A program made the position numbers and the translations under genes. Positions 37,534 to 46,015 of a stretch of 64,000 nt of DNA are shown here, one piece after another. Position 1 is the stretch's first letter. Each line of letters opens with the position of its first letter. Origin of the DNA: JACVCJ01 sp052437175. GTDB taxonomy: Bacteria > Bacteroidota > Bacteroidia > CAIKAF01. The stretch is taken from contig JBQVOK010000004.1 in the NCBI GenBank assembly GCA_052437175.1, positions 1-64,000 of the forward strand, in the 5' to 3' direction. The notes under the pieces were generated by a model. It did not search any database. It worked only from the letters and a program-made list of their open reading frames with translations, and was not told the DNA's origin.

Positions 37534-38274
37534 ATGAAAGCGCGGATCACCTTAAGTAATTTCATATTTAAATGCGATTTTTCGCAGGGGATCGATATTT
37601 CAGTCCCGCATGTACAAACCCTGGCCTGGGACAGTCCGCAGGTTAAAATAGAACCGGTTAGGGCCGGGGACTGGACCGGCAGTGTGGACGCCGGGGCACC
37701 CGTAAATTTCTGCAATGTGTTCTTTAACCCGCACGGCACCGGTACCCATACCGAAGGCCCCGGACATATACTTCTCGGCAAACCCTCGGTGAATGCGCAT
37801 GTTCCCAAAGGCATTATGCTGGCCCTGCTGATATCCGTTTTCCCGGAACAGACAGAGAATGGTTATGCCGTTACCCGCCGCGTGTTACAGGAGCTCTGGC
37901 CGCAGGATATACATTTTGAGGCGCTTATTATCCGTACGTTGCCGAATGACCAGGCCGTAAAAACCTCGGACCGTTCGGGTACCAATCCGCCCTATATTAC
38001 AACAGATGCCATGCGTTTTATCAATGAAAAGCGCATTGAACACCTGCTGTTCGACCAGCCTTCTGTAGATCCTGAAAAAGACAACGGTGAACTGGCTGCC
38101 CACAAGGTTTTCTGGAATGTGCCCAACCAGCCGCAGTTCGATAAAACGATCACTGAACTGATCTTTGTCCCCGATGAGGCCGAAGACGGCTTTTATGCGC
38201 TGAATATACAGACGGCGCCTTTCGAAAATGACGCACTCCCCAGTCGTCCTGTACTTTTTCCGGTAGAATTTTAA
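37534..38274 (+). CDS. Cyclase-family (kynurenine formamidase-like) hydrolase
   Basis: A 246-residue protein; the ATG at 37534 is preferred over a TTG three codons upstream. Residues ~65-90 contain NPHGTGTHTEGPGHI, the metal-binding HxGTHxx motif of the cyclase/arylformamidase family. SGTNPPYITTDAMRFI and a HLLFDQPSVDPEKD segment line the active site in relatives. Members hydrolyse N-formyl or cyclic amides using a divalent metal. In the usual HxGTHxD motif the last residue is Asp, here Glu, so catalysis is probable but unproven. The substrate is unknown, and no tryptophan pathway gene is close by. Confidence 0.82.
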   Translation: MKARITLSNFIFKCDFSQGIDISVPHVQTLAWDSPQVKIEPVRAGDWTGSVDAGAPVNFCNVFFNPHGTGTHTEGPGHILLGKPSVNAHVPKGIMLALLISVFPEQTENGYAVTRRVLQELWPQDIHFEALIIRTLPNDQAVKTSDRSGTNPPYITTDAMRFINEKRIEHLLFDQPSVDPEKDNGELAAHKVFWNVPNQPQFDKTITELIFVPDEAEDGFYALNIQTAPFENDALPSRPVLFPVEF

Positions 38275-38437
38275 ATTTTCATTGTACAAGTAAAGACCCG
38301 GTCCGCGCCTGCGGCCTATCTTTGACACCTGTGCGGCCAAACAGGGCTGCCATGAGGTAGAGAGCCGTTTTCCGGTATGTATGACGCAGGAAAACAAGAG
38401 ACGTTTTTGGGAACGTTTGGGAAATTTTTTTTGATTG

Positions 38438-38470
38438 TTTGCATTTTTGATAACTTTTTGCTTAACTTTG
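38438..38470 (+). promoter_or_regulatory. Consensus promoter of higBA
   Basis: TTTG (38438-38441), 21 bases, then TAACTTTG (38463-38470): a perfect Bacteroidota promoter. The ATG begins 8 bases later. Just upstream, two direct repeats of ACGTTT-GGGA type (38401-38412 and 38413-38423) could be antitoxin binding sites. Confidence 0.65.
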
Positions 38471-38478
38471 CGTATAGG

Positions 38479-38787
38479 ATGAATGTACAATTCGCAACAA
38501 AAGAGCTGGAGCGTTTGTACAGTATGCCCCAGGCAGAACTGCGCGGCAAGCAGCGGCTTCCCCGGCAGGTAATAACACAGTACAAAAAGCTGGTAACCTT
38601 GTTGCTGGCCCTGGCGGCACCCGAAGAACTGCGCCAGTTCAAAGGGCTGCGTTACGAACCGCTAAAAGGAAAGCGGAAGGGGCAGTGTTCCCTGCGCTTA
38701 AACGATCAGTACCGCCTTATTGTGGTGCCCCTGAACGAAGAGACCGTAAGAATAGTTATATACGAAATATCAAAACACTATGAATAG
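38479..38787 (+). CDS. higB: HigB-type toxin (RelE/ParE superfamily mRNA interferase)
   Basis: A 102-residue basic protein. Conserved blocks include LRQFKGLRYEPLKGKRKGQCSLR, then LNDQYRLIVV and VRIVIYEISKHYE, matching HigB/plasmid-killer toxins that cleave mRNA on the ribosome. The start at 38479 is set by the promoter just upstream and by family length; the frame extends upstream without a plausible start. It overlaps the antitoxin gene by 8 bases. Toxin-first order is typical of higBA. Confidence 0.9.
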   Translation: MNVQFATKELERLYSMPQAELRGKQRLPRQVITQYKKLVTLLLALAAPEELRQFKGLRYEPLKGKRKGQCSLRLNDQYRLIVVPLNEETVRIVIYEISKHYE

Positions 38788-39091
38788 TATCCTACATACC
38801 GCAGAGGCCGGCGATATTATCCCCGGCGACGTATTCCACCCGGGCGTGTTCCTGGCCGATGAGATCGCCTACCGTGGCATCCGGCAGGCCGATCTGGCCC
38901 GTATGCTCGGCATCAGCCGCCCCGAGCTCAGCCTCGTGATCAACGGCCGCCGCAACATGACCATTGCCCTGGCCATTAAACTGGAAGAAGCCCTTGACAT
39001 TAAAGCCGAAACCTGGATGAATTTACAGATGCGCTACGAAATAGACCGCACGCGCAAACGCCTGGCCGAAGCCGGAAGCAAAGCCGTTTAG
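38780..39091 (+). CDS. higA: HigA-type antitoxin
   Basis: A 103-residue protein. It starts with the diagnostic HPGVFLADEI segment after a short leader. A helix-turn-helix of the XRE type lies at ~35-75 (IRQADLARMLGISRPELSLVINGRRNMT), followed by a helix with LEEALDIKAETWMNLQMRYE. It should bind and neutralise HigB and repress the shared promoter. The ATG overlaps the end of higB, giving translational coupling. Both proteins look intact. Confidence 0.93.
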   Translation: MNSILHTAEAGDIIPGDVFHPGVFLADEIAYRGIRQADLARMLGISRPELSLVINGRRNMTIALAIKLEEALDIKAETWMNLQMRYEIDRTRKRLAEAGSKAV

Positions 39092-39105
39092 CCCCGTTCT
39101 GAAAT

Positions 39106-39146
39106 AAAACAGCACAAACATACCGGGGTACATTTGCGCTGTTTTT
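39106..39146. terminator. Long hairpin terminator after higBA
   Basis: AAAACAGC pairs with GCTGTTTT, with further pairing inside (CAAA/TTTG, TACC/GGTA). It has T-runs on both strands and lies between the convergent higA and DUF4412 genes. Confidence 0.8.
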
Positions 39147-39168
39147 CGGTTTAGTAGTATGGTAATGC

Positions 39169-39813
39169 TTACTTGTTTTCGGTCTTTACCTGTCCGTCGG
39201 CCGCAGGAAACGACGTATTAAAGAAATCTGTTGGTACGGAATTGCTGTATTCCTTAAAACGGAAGCCCGAAACCCGGAATCCTTCGTTCGTTACATTCAT
39301 TTCCATGGGGATGCCTTTCAGTTGTAAGATAGAGAGTCCCTGTACGGCATAATCGCTTTTCAGGATATCTTTGTAGTTGTAATAGGCAAAATCCACTTCG
39401 GCGATCCATACCTCGGCTGCGCCGCCGGCATTATTTTCCACCAGCATTTTTTTGCAGTTCAGTCCGCCCAGGCTTTTGCTTTCATCGCTTAGGCGTGCCC
39501 GCAGTCCGTCTGTGGAGAAATTTTTATCGGCTTCGATACTTCCGGCCGGGTATTCGTTAGCGTAGGTGCCGCCCGGAGTCAGGGAAACGATGGTTACGCT
39601 GTTTTTGGCAGCATCAGGCAGGATGCGGGTGGTGTATTGCTGATCGTTGCTGGTGGTGCTGATCTCATAGCCCATTTTATTGCCCGAAAATACCAGGCGT
39701 GTGGTATAATTTACGCCGGCTGCCGAGTAGGTGCCCGTAACGGTAGCGCTGAACTGGGCCTGCGCCGCTGCGCAACTGAGAAAAACGAGAAGCAGACTGT
39801 ATATTTTTTTCAT
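39169..39813 (-). CDS. DUF4412-like secreted protein
   Basis: A 214-residue protein with a signal peptide (MKKIYSLLLVFLSCAAAQA, cut before Gln). Residues ~20-200 show the beta-rich DUF4412 pattern: a TTRLVFSGNKMGYEISTT strand pair, then LSDESKSLGGLNCKKMLVENN, AEVWIAEVDFAYYNYKDIL and KGIPMEMNVT. The family is periplasmic or secreted and of unknown function. Its fold may resemble LolA-like lipid carriers, but this is only an inference. It lies 11 bases after the glycine-rich surface protein gene and is probably co-transcribed with it. Confidence 0.8.
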   Translation of the reverse strand: MKKIYSLLLVFLSCAAAQAQFSATVTGTYSAAGVNYTTRLVFSGNKMGYEISTTSNDQQYTTRILPDAAKNSVTIVSLTPGGTYANEYPAGSIEADKNFSTDGLRARLSDESKSLGGLNCKKMLVENNAGGAAEVWIAEVDFAYYNYKDILKSDYAVQGLSILQLKGIPMEMNVTNEGFRVSGFRFKEYSNSVPTDFFNTSFPAADGQVKTENK

Positions 39814-39824
39814 GAGTGCAGGTG

Positions 39825-41270
39825 TTAGTTGTTTACGTTTCCTTTAATGTAAGAGGTCTGGTAATAGCCCACCGGTATGCCCTGCAGCGGGAATCCGTTG
39901 AGCTTGATGGCGTAGCCGGCCGTTCCGCCTGCCGGGAAGTTGGCAATGGGCGGGTTGGGCACATTGGTATTGACCACGTTCACCGTGCCTATAAAAGGAA
40001 TACTTACCGAAATATTGATGTTCACGAAGAGGTTGCCGGAGCCGCCGTTCACACCGAAGCCGCCGCCGTTACCGCCGTGTACATTGGGTGTGATGGTTAC
40101 GTTTGCCACACTGATGCTGAAGGGGATAGGCGTAGTAAGATTACCGCCGTTACCGCCCGTGGCCAGGATACCGGCAATGGCGCTCTGCCCGGCCGACCAG
40201 TACTGGATAGGCGTTTGCGGGTTACCGCCGGTACCGAGTGCCGCACCGCCGCCGCCGCCGGCCCCTATACCGAAGCCCAGGTTGCCGATCACAGGTACGT
40301 TCACGCTGTAGGAAATGCCTACAGAACCGCCGCCGCCACCGCCGCCCATCACATAGCCGTTGGTGTTGTTCAGGTAGGTATGACGGCAGGTCATGTTAAT
40401 AGCGTTACCACCGTTCTGACCCGGCATGCCAAAGTTGTTGAAGTTACCGCCGGCTCCGCCGTTACCCCCGCGGGCCACGAACGAACCATAGTTGCGTATA
40501 CCCACGTGCGACTGTGGGTCCAGGTTTCCGCTGGTATAGGCCGGTACCGTAGTATTGTTGGATTCGATGCCTGCCCCGGCCAGTACGTCCATTACCACAC
40601 AGATCGGTGTACCTACACCGGGCAGCGAATTTATGGCCTGCAGGTCATAATTGGTCTGGTTCTGGGTCACAGCCACATAATAACAGGGGTCTATCGTAAG
40701 TTCATAGAGCATTACCTTGGCCGAGTTCCCGCAGACCGCCTGTACGGCGATCGGGTATACCCCCGGCGTGGCAAAAATATCGGCATACACCTGTATATGC
40801 GCCTGGCCCGAACCCTGTATGATCGGGTTGGTGATGGTTACCGTACAGCCCTGCGGCAGGTTGTGCAGGGTAAAGATGCCCACACTGTTGCTGCCGTTGC
40901 TCTGGTTAATGAACACGTCGAACCCTACGGTATCCGTAAGCGTGCGGTCGATAACGCCTACGGTGTCGCTCAGGCCCATGTTAAAGAGACAATCGTTACA
41001 GCTTTCCATAAAACTGCGGATCCAGCAGGTGCCGTTCCAGAACTGGAAGGTGCTGTCCGTTGTGTTAAAGATCACGAGGCCGAGAGCCGGGTTTACAATA
41101 CCGTTACGTTCGGTATCGCTGAGGCGTGGAGGCAGAAAGCCCATGGTACTGGAGGTAAGGTCCAGAACGGCGGTAGAATCCGGGGTATTGGTGCCTATAC
41201 CCACGTTTTGTATTTGCGCGGCGGCACTGAGGCACAGCAGGGCAAAGAAGGCAGTCAGGATGTTTTTCAT
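39825..41270 (-). CDS. Glycine-rich secreted surface protein
   Basis: A 481-residue protein. The start at 41270 gives the signal peptide MKNILTAFFALLCLSAAA, and upstream codons do not form one. Residues ~20-80 carry the Bacteroidota fibre-like N-terminus (NVGIGTNTPDSTAVLDL, GFLPPRLSDTERN, GLVIFNTTDSTFQFWNGTCW). Residues ~85-215 form an Ig-like domain. Residues ~260-460 are very rich in Gly (GGNGGAGGN, an eight-Gly run, GAGGGGG), broken by short hydrophobic strands (SVNVPVIGNLGF, ISVSIPFIGTVNV). No sorting domain is visible at the C-terminus, so how it leaves the cell is unclear. A fibre or matrix role is a guess. Confidence 0.8.
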   Translation of the reverse strand: MKNILTAFFALLCLSAAAQIQNVGIGTNTPDSTAVLDLTSSTMGFLPPRLSDTERNGIVNPALGLVIFNTTDSTFQFWNGTCWIRSFMESCNDCLFNMGLSDTVGVIDRTLTDTVGFDVFINQSNGSNSVGIFTLHNLPQGCTVTITNPIIQGSGQAHIQVYADIFATPGVYPIAVQAVCGNSAKVMLYELTIDPCYYVAVTQNQTNYDLQAINSLPGVGTPICVVMDVLAGAGIESNNTTVPAYTSGNLDPQSHVGIRNYGSFVARGGNGGAGGNFNNFGMPGQNGGNAINMTCRHTYLNNTNGYVMGGGGGGGSVGISYSVNVPVIGNLGFGIGAGGGGGAALGTGGNPQTPIQYWSAGQSAIAGILATGGNGGNLTTPIPFSISVANVTITPNVHGGNGGGFGVNGGSGNLFVNINISVSIPFIGTVNVVNTNVPNPPIANFPAGGTAGYAIKLNGFPLQGIPVGYYQTSYIKGNVNN

Positions 41271-41544
41271 AGTCGAAGTAGTATGCAAGTATACATTTTT
41301 TTTCAATAGAAAAAACCGGGATGCTTTTCTTGTTGAAAGCTTTTTTATAACAGGACACAAAATTTTTTGCCTGAATATCGCTTAACGACTGTTTCTGAGC
41401 CGGAAAGGCAATGTTGGGCCAGTGTTATCCCTGTTTTATTTCTTTTGCAGACCTGAGGCATAGCAGTCTGAACCGTAGCCGGGTAGCTGCTGAAAATTTT
41501 AATGGTATGTTTGCATACTACAATCAATTTTATACCTTGCAGGT

Positions 41545-43284
41545 ATGAAAAATCTGCCCCTGACTTACCTCTTTTTTCTGTGTTCCTGCCTGCCCCTTAT
41601 TTCGCAGAATGCCTTGTTCAACAATATGGGCGCCTTGCTGTATACGGCTCCGGGAGCTATTGTAAAAGTACAGAACGGCAGTTTGCGTAATACCCAGGCG
41701 GGTACTTTTACCAATCACGGTACCACTACCATCGACTCTTCTTTTTACAACGAAGCGCTCACACAGGGTAACGGCCGTTACCTGGTAGGCCTGCACTGGG
41801 TGAATGACGGCACCTTTATTCCGGATACCTCGTATGTGAACCTTTGGGGGGATAACCAGTTCATTACCGGTGATTCCGTAACGCGTTACTACCGCCTGGA
41901 ACTGACCGGTACCGGTGTGAAGACGCAGCAGATCCGCTCCTACACGCTCAAAACCCTGAAGCTGAACGACCGGGAGCTGGCCACAGATACCGCGTTCATG
42001 CATGTACTGAATGCCGATACCGGCAGTGTGATCCGCAGCAGTGGCTTTGTAAGCAGCCTGCAGAACGGCAAATTATACCGGAATACCAATACCACCGACC
42101 TGTACTGGTTTCCGACGGGTTCTTCGCTGGGGACCACGCGCTACCGCCCGGTACGCCTGCGTCCGCAGAGTACGGCGGCCCAGACCTTCGGGGTGCGCCT
42201 GGCCAATGTAAATGCCACTACGGAAGGCTATGACCTTTCTTTAATGGATTCGGCCGTGTGTAAGCTGAACCCGCTGTACTTCCACCGCATTAATCATACC
42301 ACAGGTACGGCCGACGCGCTGTTGCAGGTGTATTACGAGAGTGCGGCCGACAGTGCCTGGGATGGCATTGCGCACTGGGACGACCAGCCCCTGGTACAGT
42401 GGGAGAATATTCCCGGTACCACACAGGCCAACGGAGCGGGTCTGCAGTATGTAGAAAAAACGACCTGGAACGATTTTGCCACTTCGGATGCCTTTGTGCT
42501 GGACCGCGTACGTCCGGGCAAACCGGTGATTACGGGCAATGACGTGGTCTGCGGTAATCAGCCGCTCGTTTATTCGGCTGAACCGGATAACGGCAGCTAT
42601 ACCTATAACTGGGACCCACAGCCGGGTTCTGCGCAACCGGGTTCTGCGGGTAACGAAGCGGTAATAAGCTGGGACAGCCTGGGCGGTACCGGCAACCTGA
42701 CGCTGGTGATCACCGGCCCCAACGGTTGCAGTTCCTATCCTACGGTAATGCCGGTTACGGTAAGTCCGGCGGTTACGGCGGCCTTTACCTATACGCCTAA
42801 CAATACGTTCGGCAGTGTACCCATTACGTTTGACAACCAAAGCGTGAATAACCACAGCAATACCTGGACCTTCGGCGACGGAGGCACCAGCTCGGCCGCA
42901 GATCCTACCTATATATTCAACAACCAGGGTACCTACGATGTGATGCTGGTGGTAACTTCCGAAGAGGGTTGCTCGGATACGGCGTATTCCGAAATAACGG
43001 TGGTGGACGGACTGGTGATCCCCAATGTATTTACCCCGGACGGCGATGGCGTGAACGACTTTTTTGAAGTATACCTCACGGGCTTCGATCAGTATAAATG
43101 CGAAATATTCAGTCGCTGGGGCGAAAGCGTATTCGTTACAGAAACCCCGAGCATACAATGGGACGGACGCATAAAAAGCGGCGGACTGGCCAGCAATGGT
43201 GTGTACTTTGTGGCCATTCACTGTACGCTTAAAGGCAAACCATTTAAATACGAAGGACACGTAACCGTGTTCCATAAGAATTAA
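41545..43284 (+). CDS. Secreted PKD protein with T9SS type B sorting domain
   Basis: A 579-residue protein. The signal peptide is MKNLPLTYLFFLCSCLPLIS. The N-terminal ~320 residues form a beta-helix-like region (NNMGALLYTAPGAIVKVQNGSL, short Asn/Thr-rich turns) that is common in Bacteroidota surface proteins. An Ig-like segment is at ~330-410, and a PKD domain at ~415-490 (NTWTFGDGGTSSAADPTYIF). The C-terminal ~85 residues form the type B sorting tail (VIPNVFTPDGDGVNDFFEV, FSRWGESVF, NGVYFVAIH). It probably passes through the T9SS and binds the surface. A TTTG at 41510 and TACCTTG at 41533 form a weak promoter ending 5 bases before the ATG. Confidence 0.88.
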   Translation: MKNLPLTYLFFLCSCLPLISQNALFNNMGALLYTAPGAIVKVQNGSLRNTQAGTFTNHGTTTIDSSFYNEALTQGNGRYLVGLHWVNDGTFIPDTSYVNLWGDNQFITGDSVTRYYRLELTGTGVKTQQIRSYTLKTLKLNDRELATDTAFMHVLNADTGSVIRSSGFVSSLQNGKLYRNTNTTDLYWFPTGSSLGTTRYRPVRLRPQSTAAQTFGVRLANVNATTEGYDLSLMDSAVCKLNPLYFHRINHTTGTADALLQVYYESAADSAWDGIAHWDDQPLVQWENIPGTTQANGAGLQYVEKTTWNDFATSDAFVLDRVRPGKPVITGNDVVCGNQPLVYSAEPDNGSYTYNWDPQPGSAQPGSAGNEAVISWDSLGGTGNLTLVITGPNGCSSYPTVMPVTVSPAVTAAFTYTPNNTFGSVPITFDNQSVNNHSNTWTFGDGGTSSAADPTYIFNNQGTYDVMLVVTSEEGCSDTAYSEITVVDGLVIPNVFTPDGDGVNDFFEVYLTGFDQYKCEIFSRWGESVFVTETPSIQWDGRIKSGGLASNGVYFVAIHCTLKGKPFKYEGHVTVFHKN

Positions 43285-43318
43285 GCCCTGTTCCTGACTA
43301 ACTACGTAAATTTTCTTC

Positions 43319-45214
43319 ATGAGCTTTTGTAAAAACGCATGCCTTTCTCTTCTGCTTTTTATAACATTTTTACCACTGTGTGCCCAGAAATACAAGGCTT
43401 CCGACGCGGCATCGGGTGCACTCAGAGCCTATGATCCGGACACCGGACAATCGTACCGTGGCATCGAAATACAGCGTATGTACGTACGCATGCCCGACAG
43501 CACCCTGCTGGCCACCGATGTATACCTGCCCCGCAAACGCAGGGAAGGCGAGCGTTTCCCGGTGATATTGCACCAGACGCGCTACTGGCGTGCCGCCCAG
43601 GTAAACTGGCCCTTCAGTATGTTTACCCAGGGCTTTTTCGGCATTTACGGACAGATGATCAAGCGTTTCATTGCCTCGGGATACGTGATCGTAAATGTAG
43701 ACGTACGCGGTACGGGCGCATCTTTCGGAAGGAACGACTATCCCTGGTCAGAGCAGGAAGTGGCCGATGGCTATGAGATCTGCAACTGGATCGTAGAACA
43801 GCCCTGGGCCGATGGTAATATCGGCTCCGTAGGCGGCTCCTACAGCGGCACGGCTGCCGAATTCCTGGCCGGTACCTGTCACCCGAACGTAAAAGCGGTG
43901 GTACTGATGTACTCCCTCTTTGATGTGTACGACGATATCGCCTTTCCCAACGGGAACCATTTTGAGTGGTTCACCGGCAACTGGGGCAAGGCCAATACCA
44001 TGCTCGACAACAATAAACTGCCGGTAAAGAACGGCCTGGTAAAAATGCTGGTGAGCGGCGTGGCCAAAGTGCCCGGTAAAGACCGCAACCAGGTGTACAA
44101 AGCGGCTATTGCCAGTCATAAGGACAACGTAGGGGTAGACGAAACCTCGAAAGGCGTTGATTTTAGGAATGTGCCGCCGCTAAACCGCATGATCGACAGC
44201 ATCGATATTTTTAGTCCGCATGCCTACCTGCAACGCCTGAATGCCTGCGGAACCCCCGTATACAGTTACAGCGGCTGGTATGACGGCGATTACCAGGCGG
44301 CCGCGGTAAAAAGACACCTGAACCTGCAGGGCGACCATCACAAACTGATCATCGGGCCCTGGAACCACGGCGGAAAGTATAACTGCAGTCCGTTCAACCC
44401 GGGGAACAGCGGTTTTGACCATGCCGGAGAGGTACAGAAATTTTTCGACCGGCACCTGCGCAACTACCACAACGGTCTGGAACAGGAAGCGCCCGTACAT
44501 TATTTTACCATGGGCGAGGAGCAGTGGAAGGCTACGGATACCTGGCCTCCGCAGGGTTTTGAACCAGAGATCCTGTACCTCGGCCAGTCCCGGCAATTAC
44601 AACGAGCGGCGCCTGTGGCAGACACGGGACGGGTGCACTATACCGTGAACAATAGCTTCAATACCGGGGACGATACCCGCTGGAAATCCCTGAAAAGCGA
44701 ACTGAAAACGGCCGATGCCTATTCCGACATCAAACAAAAGCTGAAGGACGCGCTCACGTTTACCGCGGAACCCTATGCCTATCCGGTGGAAATTACCGGC
44801 CATCCGCTGGTAGAGCTGTATTTCTCGTCCAGTGCCGAAGACGGCGCGTTTTTTGTATACCTGCTGGATGAAAGCCCGGAGGGAGATCAGAACTACATTA
44901 CCGAAGGCTCGCTGCGACTGATACACCGCGCCGAGGGCGAATGTCTCGATATCTATAATGATGTGGTGCCCTGCCATACCTTCCGCAAGGCGGACGCGCG
45001 GCCTCTGCTGCCCGGAGCGGCGGATTCCGTACGTTTTGATATGCTGCCGGTCTCTTACCTGCTGCCTGCCGGTCACCGCCTTAAAGTTTGCATCACCAAT
45101 GCAGATATTTCCCATTTCAAGACCTACCAGCCCGATGGAACGGTATACTCGCTCTTTACCAATACCGGTATGAGCAGCCGTGTACAGGTGCCGATGAAAC
45201 GAAAAGGAGAATAG
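43319..45214 (+). CDS. CocE/NonD-family serine hydrolase, exported
   Basis: A 631-residue protein with a signal peptide (MSFCKNACLSLLLFITFLPLCA). Residues ~45-400 form an alpha/beta-hydrolase of the X-Pro dipeptidyl-peptidase/CocE type: ATDVYLPRKR, NVDVRGTGAS, nucleophile Ser174 in GGSYSGT, and later GPWNHGG with the probable catalytic His. Residues ~430-625 form the jelly-roll C-terminal domain typical of the group. Members cleave peptides after Xaa-Pro, cocaine-like esters or beta-lactam acyl side chains. The natural substrate here is probably a peptide or ester in the periplasm. Identification is strong at family level only. Confidence 0.93.
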   Translation: MSFCKNACLSLLLFITFLPLCAQKYKASDAASGALRAYDPDTGQSYRGIEIQRMYVRMPDSTLLATDVYLPRKRREGERFPVILHQTRYWRAAQVNWPFSMFTQGFFGIYGQMIKRFIASGYVIVNVDVRGTGASFGRNDYPWSEQEVADGYEICNWIVEQPWADGNIGSVGGSYSGTAAEFLAGTCHPNVKAVVLMYSLFDVYDDIAFPNGNHFEWFTGNWGKANTMLDNNKLPVKNGLVKMLVSGVAKVPGKDRNQVYKAAIASHKDNVGVDETSKGVDFRNVPPLNRMIDSIDIFSPHAYLQRLNACGTPVYSYSGWYDGDYQAAAVKRHLNLQGDHHKLIIGPWNHGGKYNCSPFNPGNSGFDHAGEVQKFFDRHLRNYHNGLEQEAPVHYFTMGEEQWKATDTWPPQGFEPEILYLGQSRQLQRAAPVADTGRVHYTVNNSFNTGDDTRWKSLKSELKTADAYSDIKQKLKDALTFTAEPYAYPVEITGHPLVELYFSSSAEDGAFFVYLLDESPEGDQNYITEGSLRLIHRAEGECLDIYNDVVPCHTFRKADARPLLPGAADSVRFDMLPVSYLLPAGHRLKVCITNADISHFKTYQPDGTVYSLFTNTGMSSRVQVPMKRKGE

Positions 45215-45226
45215 GCCCGAAATCCG

Positions 45227-45234
45227 TACCTTCG
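45227..45234 (+). promoter_or_regulatory. -7 like element TACCTTCG 4 bases from a start codon
   Basis: One mismatch from TAnnTTTG; the ATG of the DUF3820 gene starts at 45239. No clear -33 box. Confidence 0.35.
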
Positions 45235-45238
45235 TTCC

Positions 45239-45490
45239 ATGACAAATCATGCAGAACCCGGTATGCCCGATCCGCAGCTGCTTATACAGCTGGTGACCAT
45301 GAAAATGCCTTTCGGGAAATACAAAGATACCCTGCTGTGCGATCTGCCCGTTTCGTACCTGGAATGGTTCTCCCGCGAAGGCTTTCCCGCCGGTAAACTG
45401 GGCATGCTGCTGCAGACGCTCTTCGTGATCAAGACCAATGGACTCGACGACCTGCTGCGGCCCCTGAAACAACAATACACAAAACGATGA
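45239..45490 (+). CDS. DUF3820-family protein
   Basis: An 83-residue protein. MPFGKYKDTLLCDLPVSYLEWFSREGFPAGKLG is the hallmark of DUF3820, a small cytoplasmic domain also found near nucleic-acid enzymes; its function is unknown. Its stop overlaps the ATG of the next gene (ATGA at 45487), so the two are translationally coupled. Confidence 0.88.
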   Translation: MTNHAEPGMPDPQLLIQLVTMKMPFGKYKDTLLCDLPVSYLEWFSREGFPAGKLGMLLQTLFVIKTNGLDDLLRPLKQQYTKR

Positions 45491-45957
45491 AAGCAGCTTC
45501 TGTTAGTGAACTTAAGAAAGAACTGCAATACCTGTCGCAGGCCGAAATTATAAATATCTGCATGCGGCTGGCCCGTTATAAAAAAGAAAATAAAGAGTTA
45601 CTCACCTATCTTTTGCAGGAAGCCGGCGATGAAGAGGCTTACATTCAAAGTATCAAAGAGCTGCTGGATGAGGAATTCAGCCAGGTAAACCCCTCTAATG
45701 CCTACCAGGCCAAAAAGACCCTGCGGCGCATTGTGCGCATCAACAGCCGTTACATTAAATATTCCGGAATAAAAGAAACAGAGGCGGAATTAATTCTGTA
45801 TTTCTGTAAAAAGATGCGGGAATTACCGGTGTACCGCCGGCAGCGCACCGCTTTTGCCGTTATTTATGACCGGCAGCTGGCCAAACTGCAAAAAACCGTG
45901 GCCGCCCTGCACGAAGATCTGCAATTCGATTACGGTAACGAGATCAGCCGTTTATAA
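45487..45957 (+). CDS. Helical protein of unknown function
   Basis: A 156-residue cytoplasmic, nearly all-helical protein (VSELKKELQYLSQAEIINICMRLARYKKEN, TLRRIVRINSRYIKYSG, EAELILYFCKKMREL). I do not recognise the family, but the ordered helix pattern, codon use and the ATGA overlap with the DUF3820 gene show it is real. Repeated Leu/Lys/Glu heptads and an Arg/Lys-rich middle suggest protein or nucleic-acid binding. It may work with the DUF3820 protein. Confidence 0.72.
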   Translation: MKAASVSELKKELQYLSQAEIINICMRLARYKKENKELLTYLLQEAGDEEAYIQSIKELLDEEFSQVNPSNAYQAKKTLRRIVRINSRYIKYSGIKETEAELILYFCKKMRELPVYRRQRTAFAVIYDRQLAKLQKTVAALHEDLQFDYGNEISRL

Positions 45958-46015
45958 ATCCGTTTTTTTTGAACGTTCATACGGCAGGGGTGTATATATC
46001 CCAAAAGCAAAGCTC

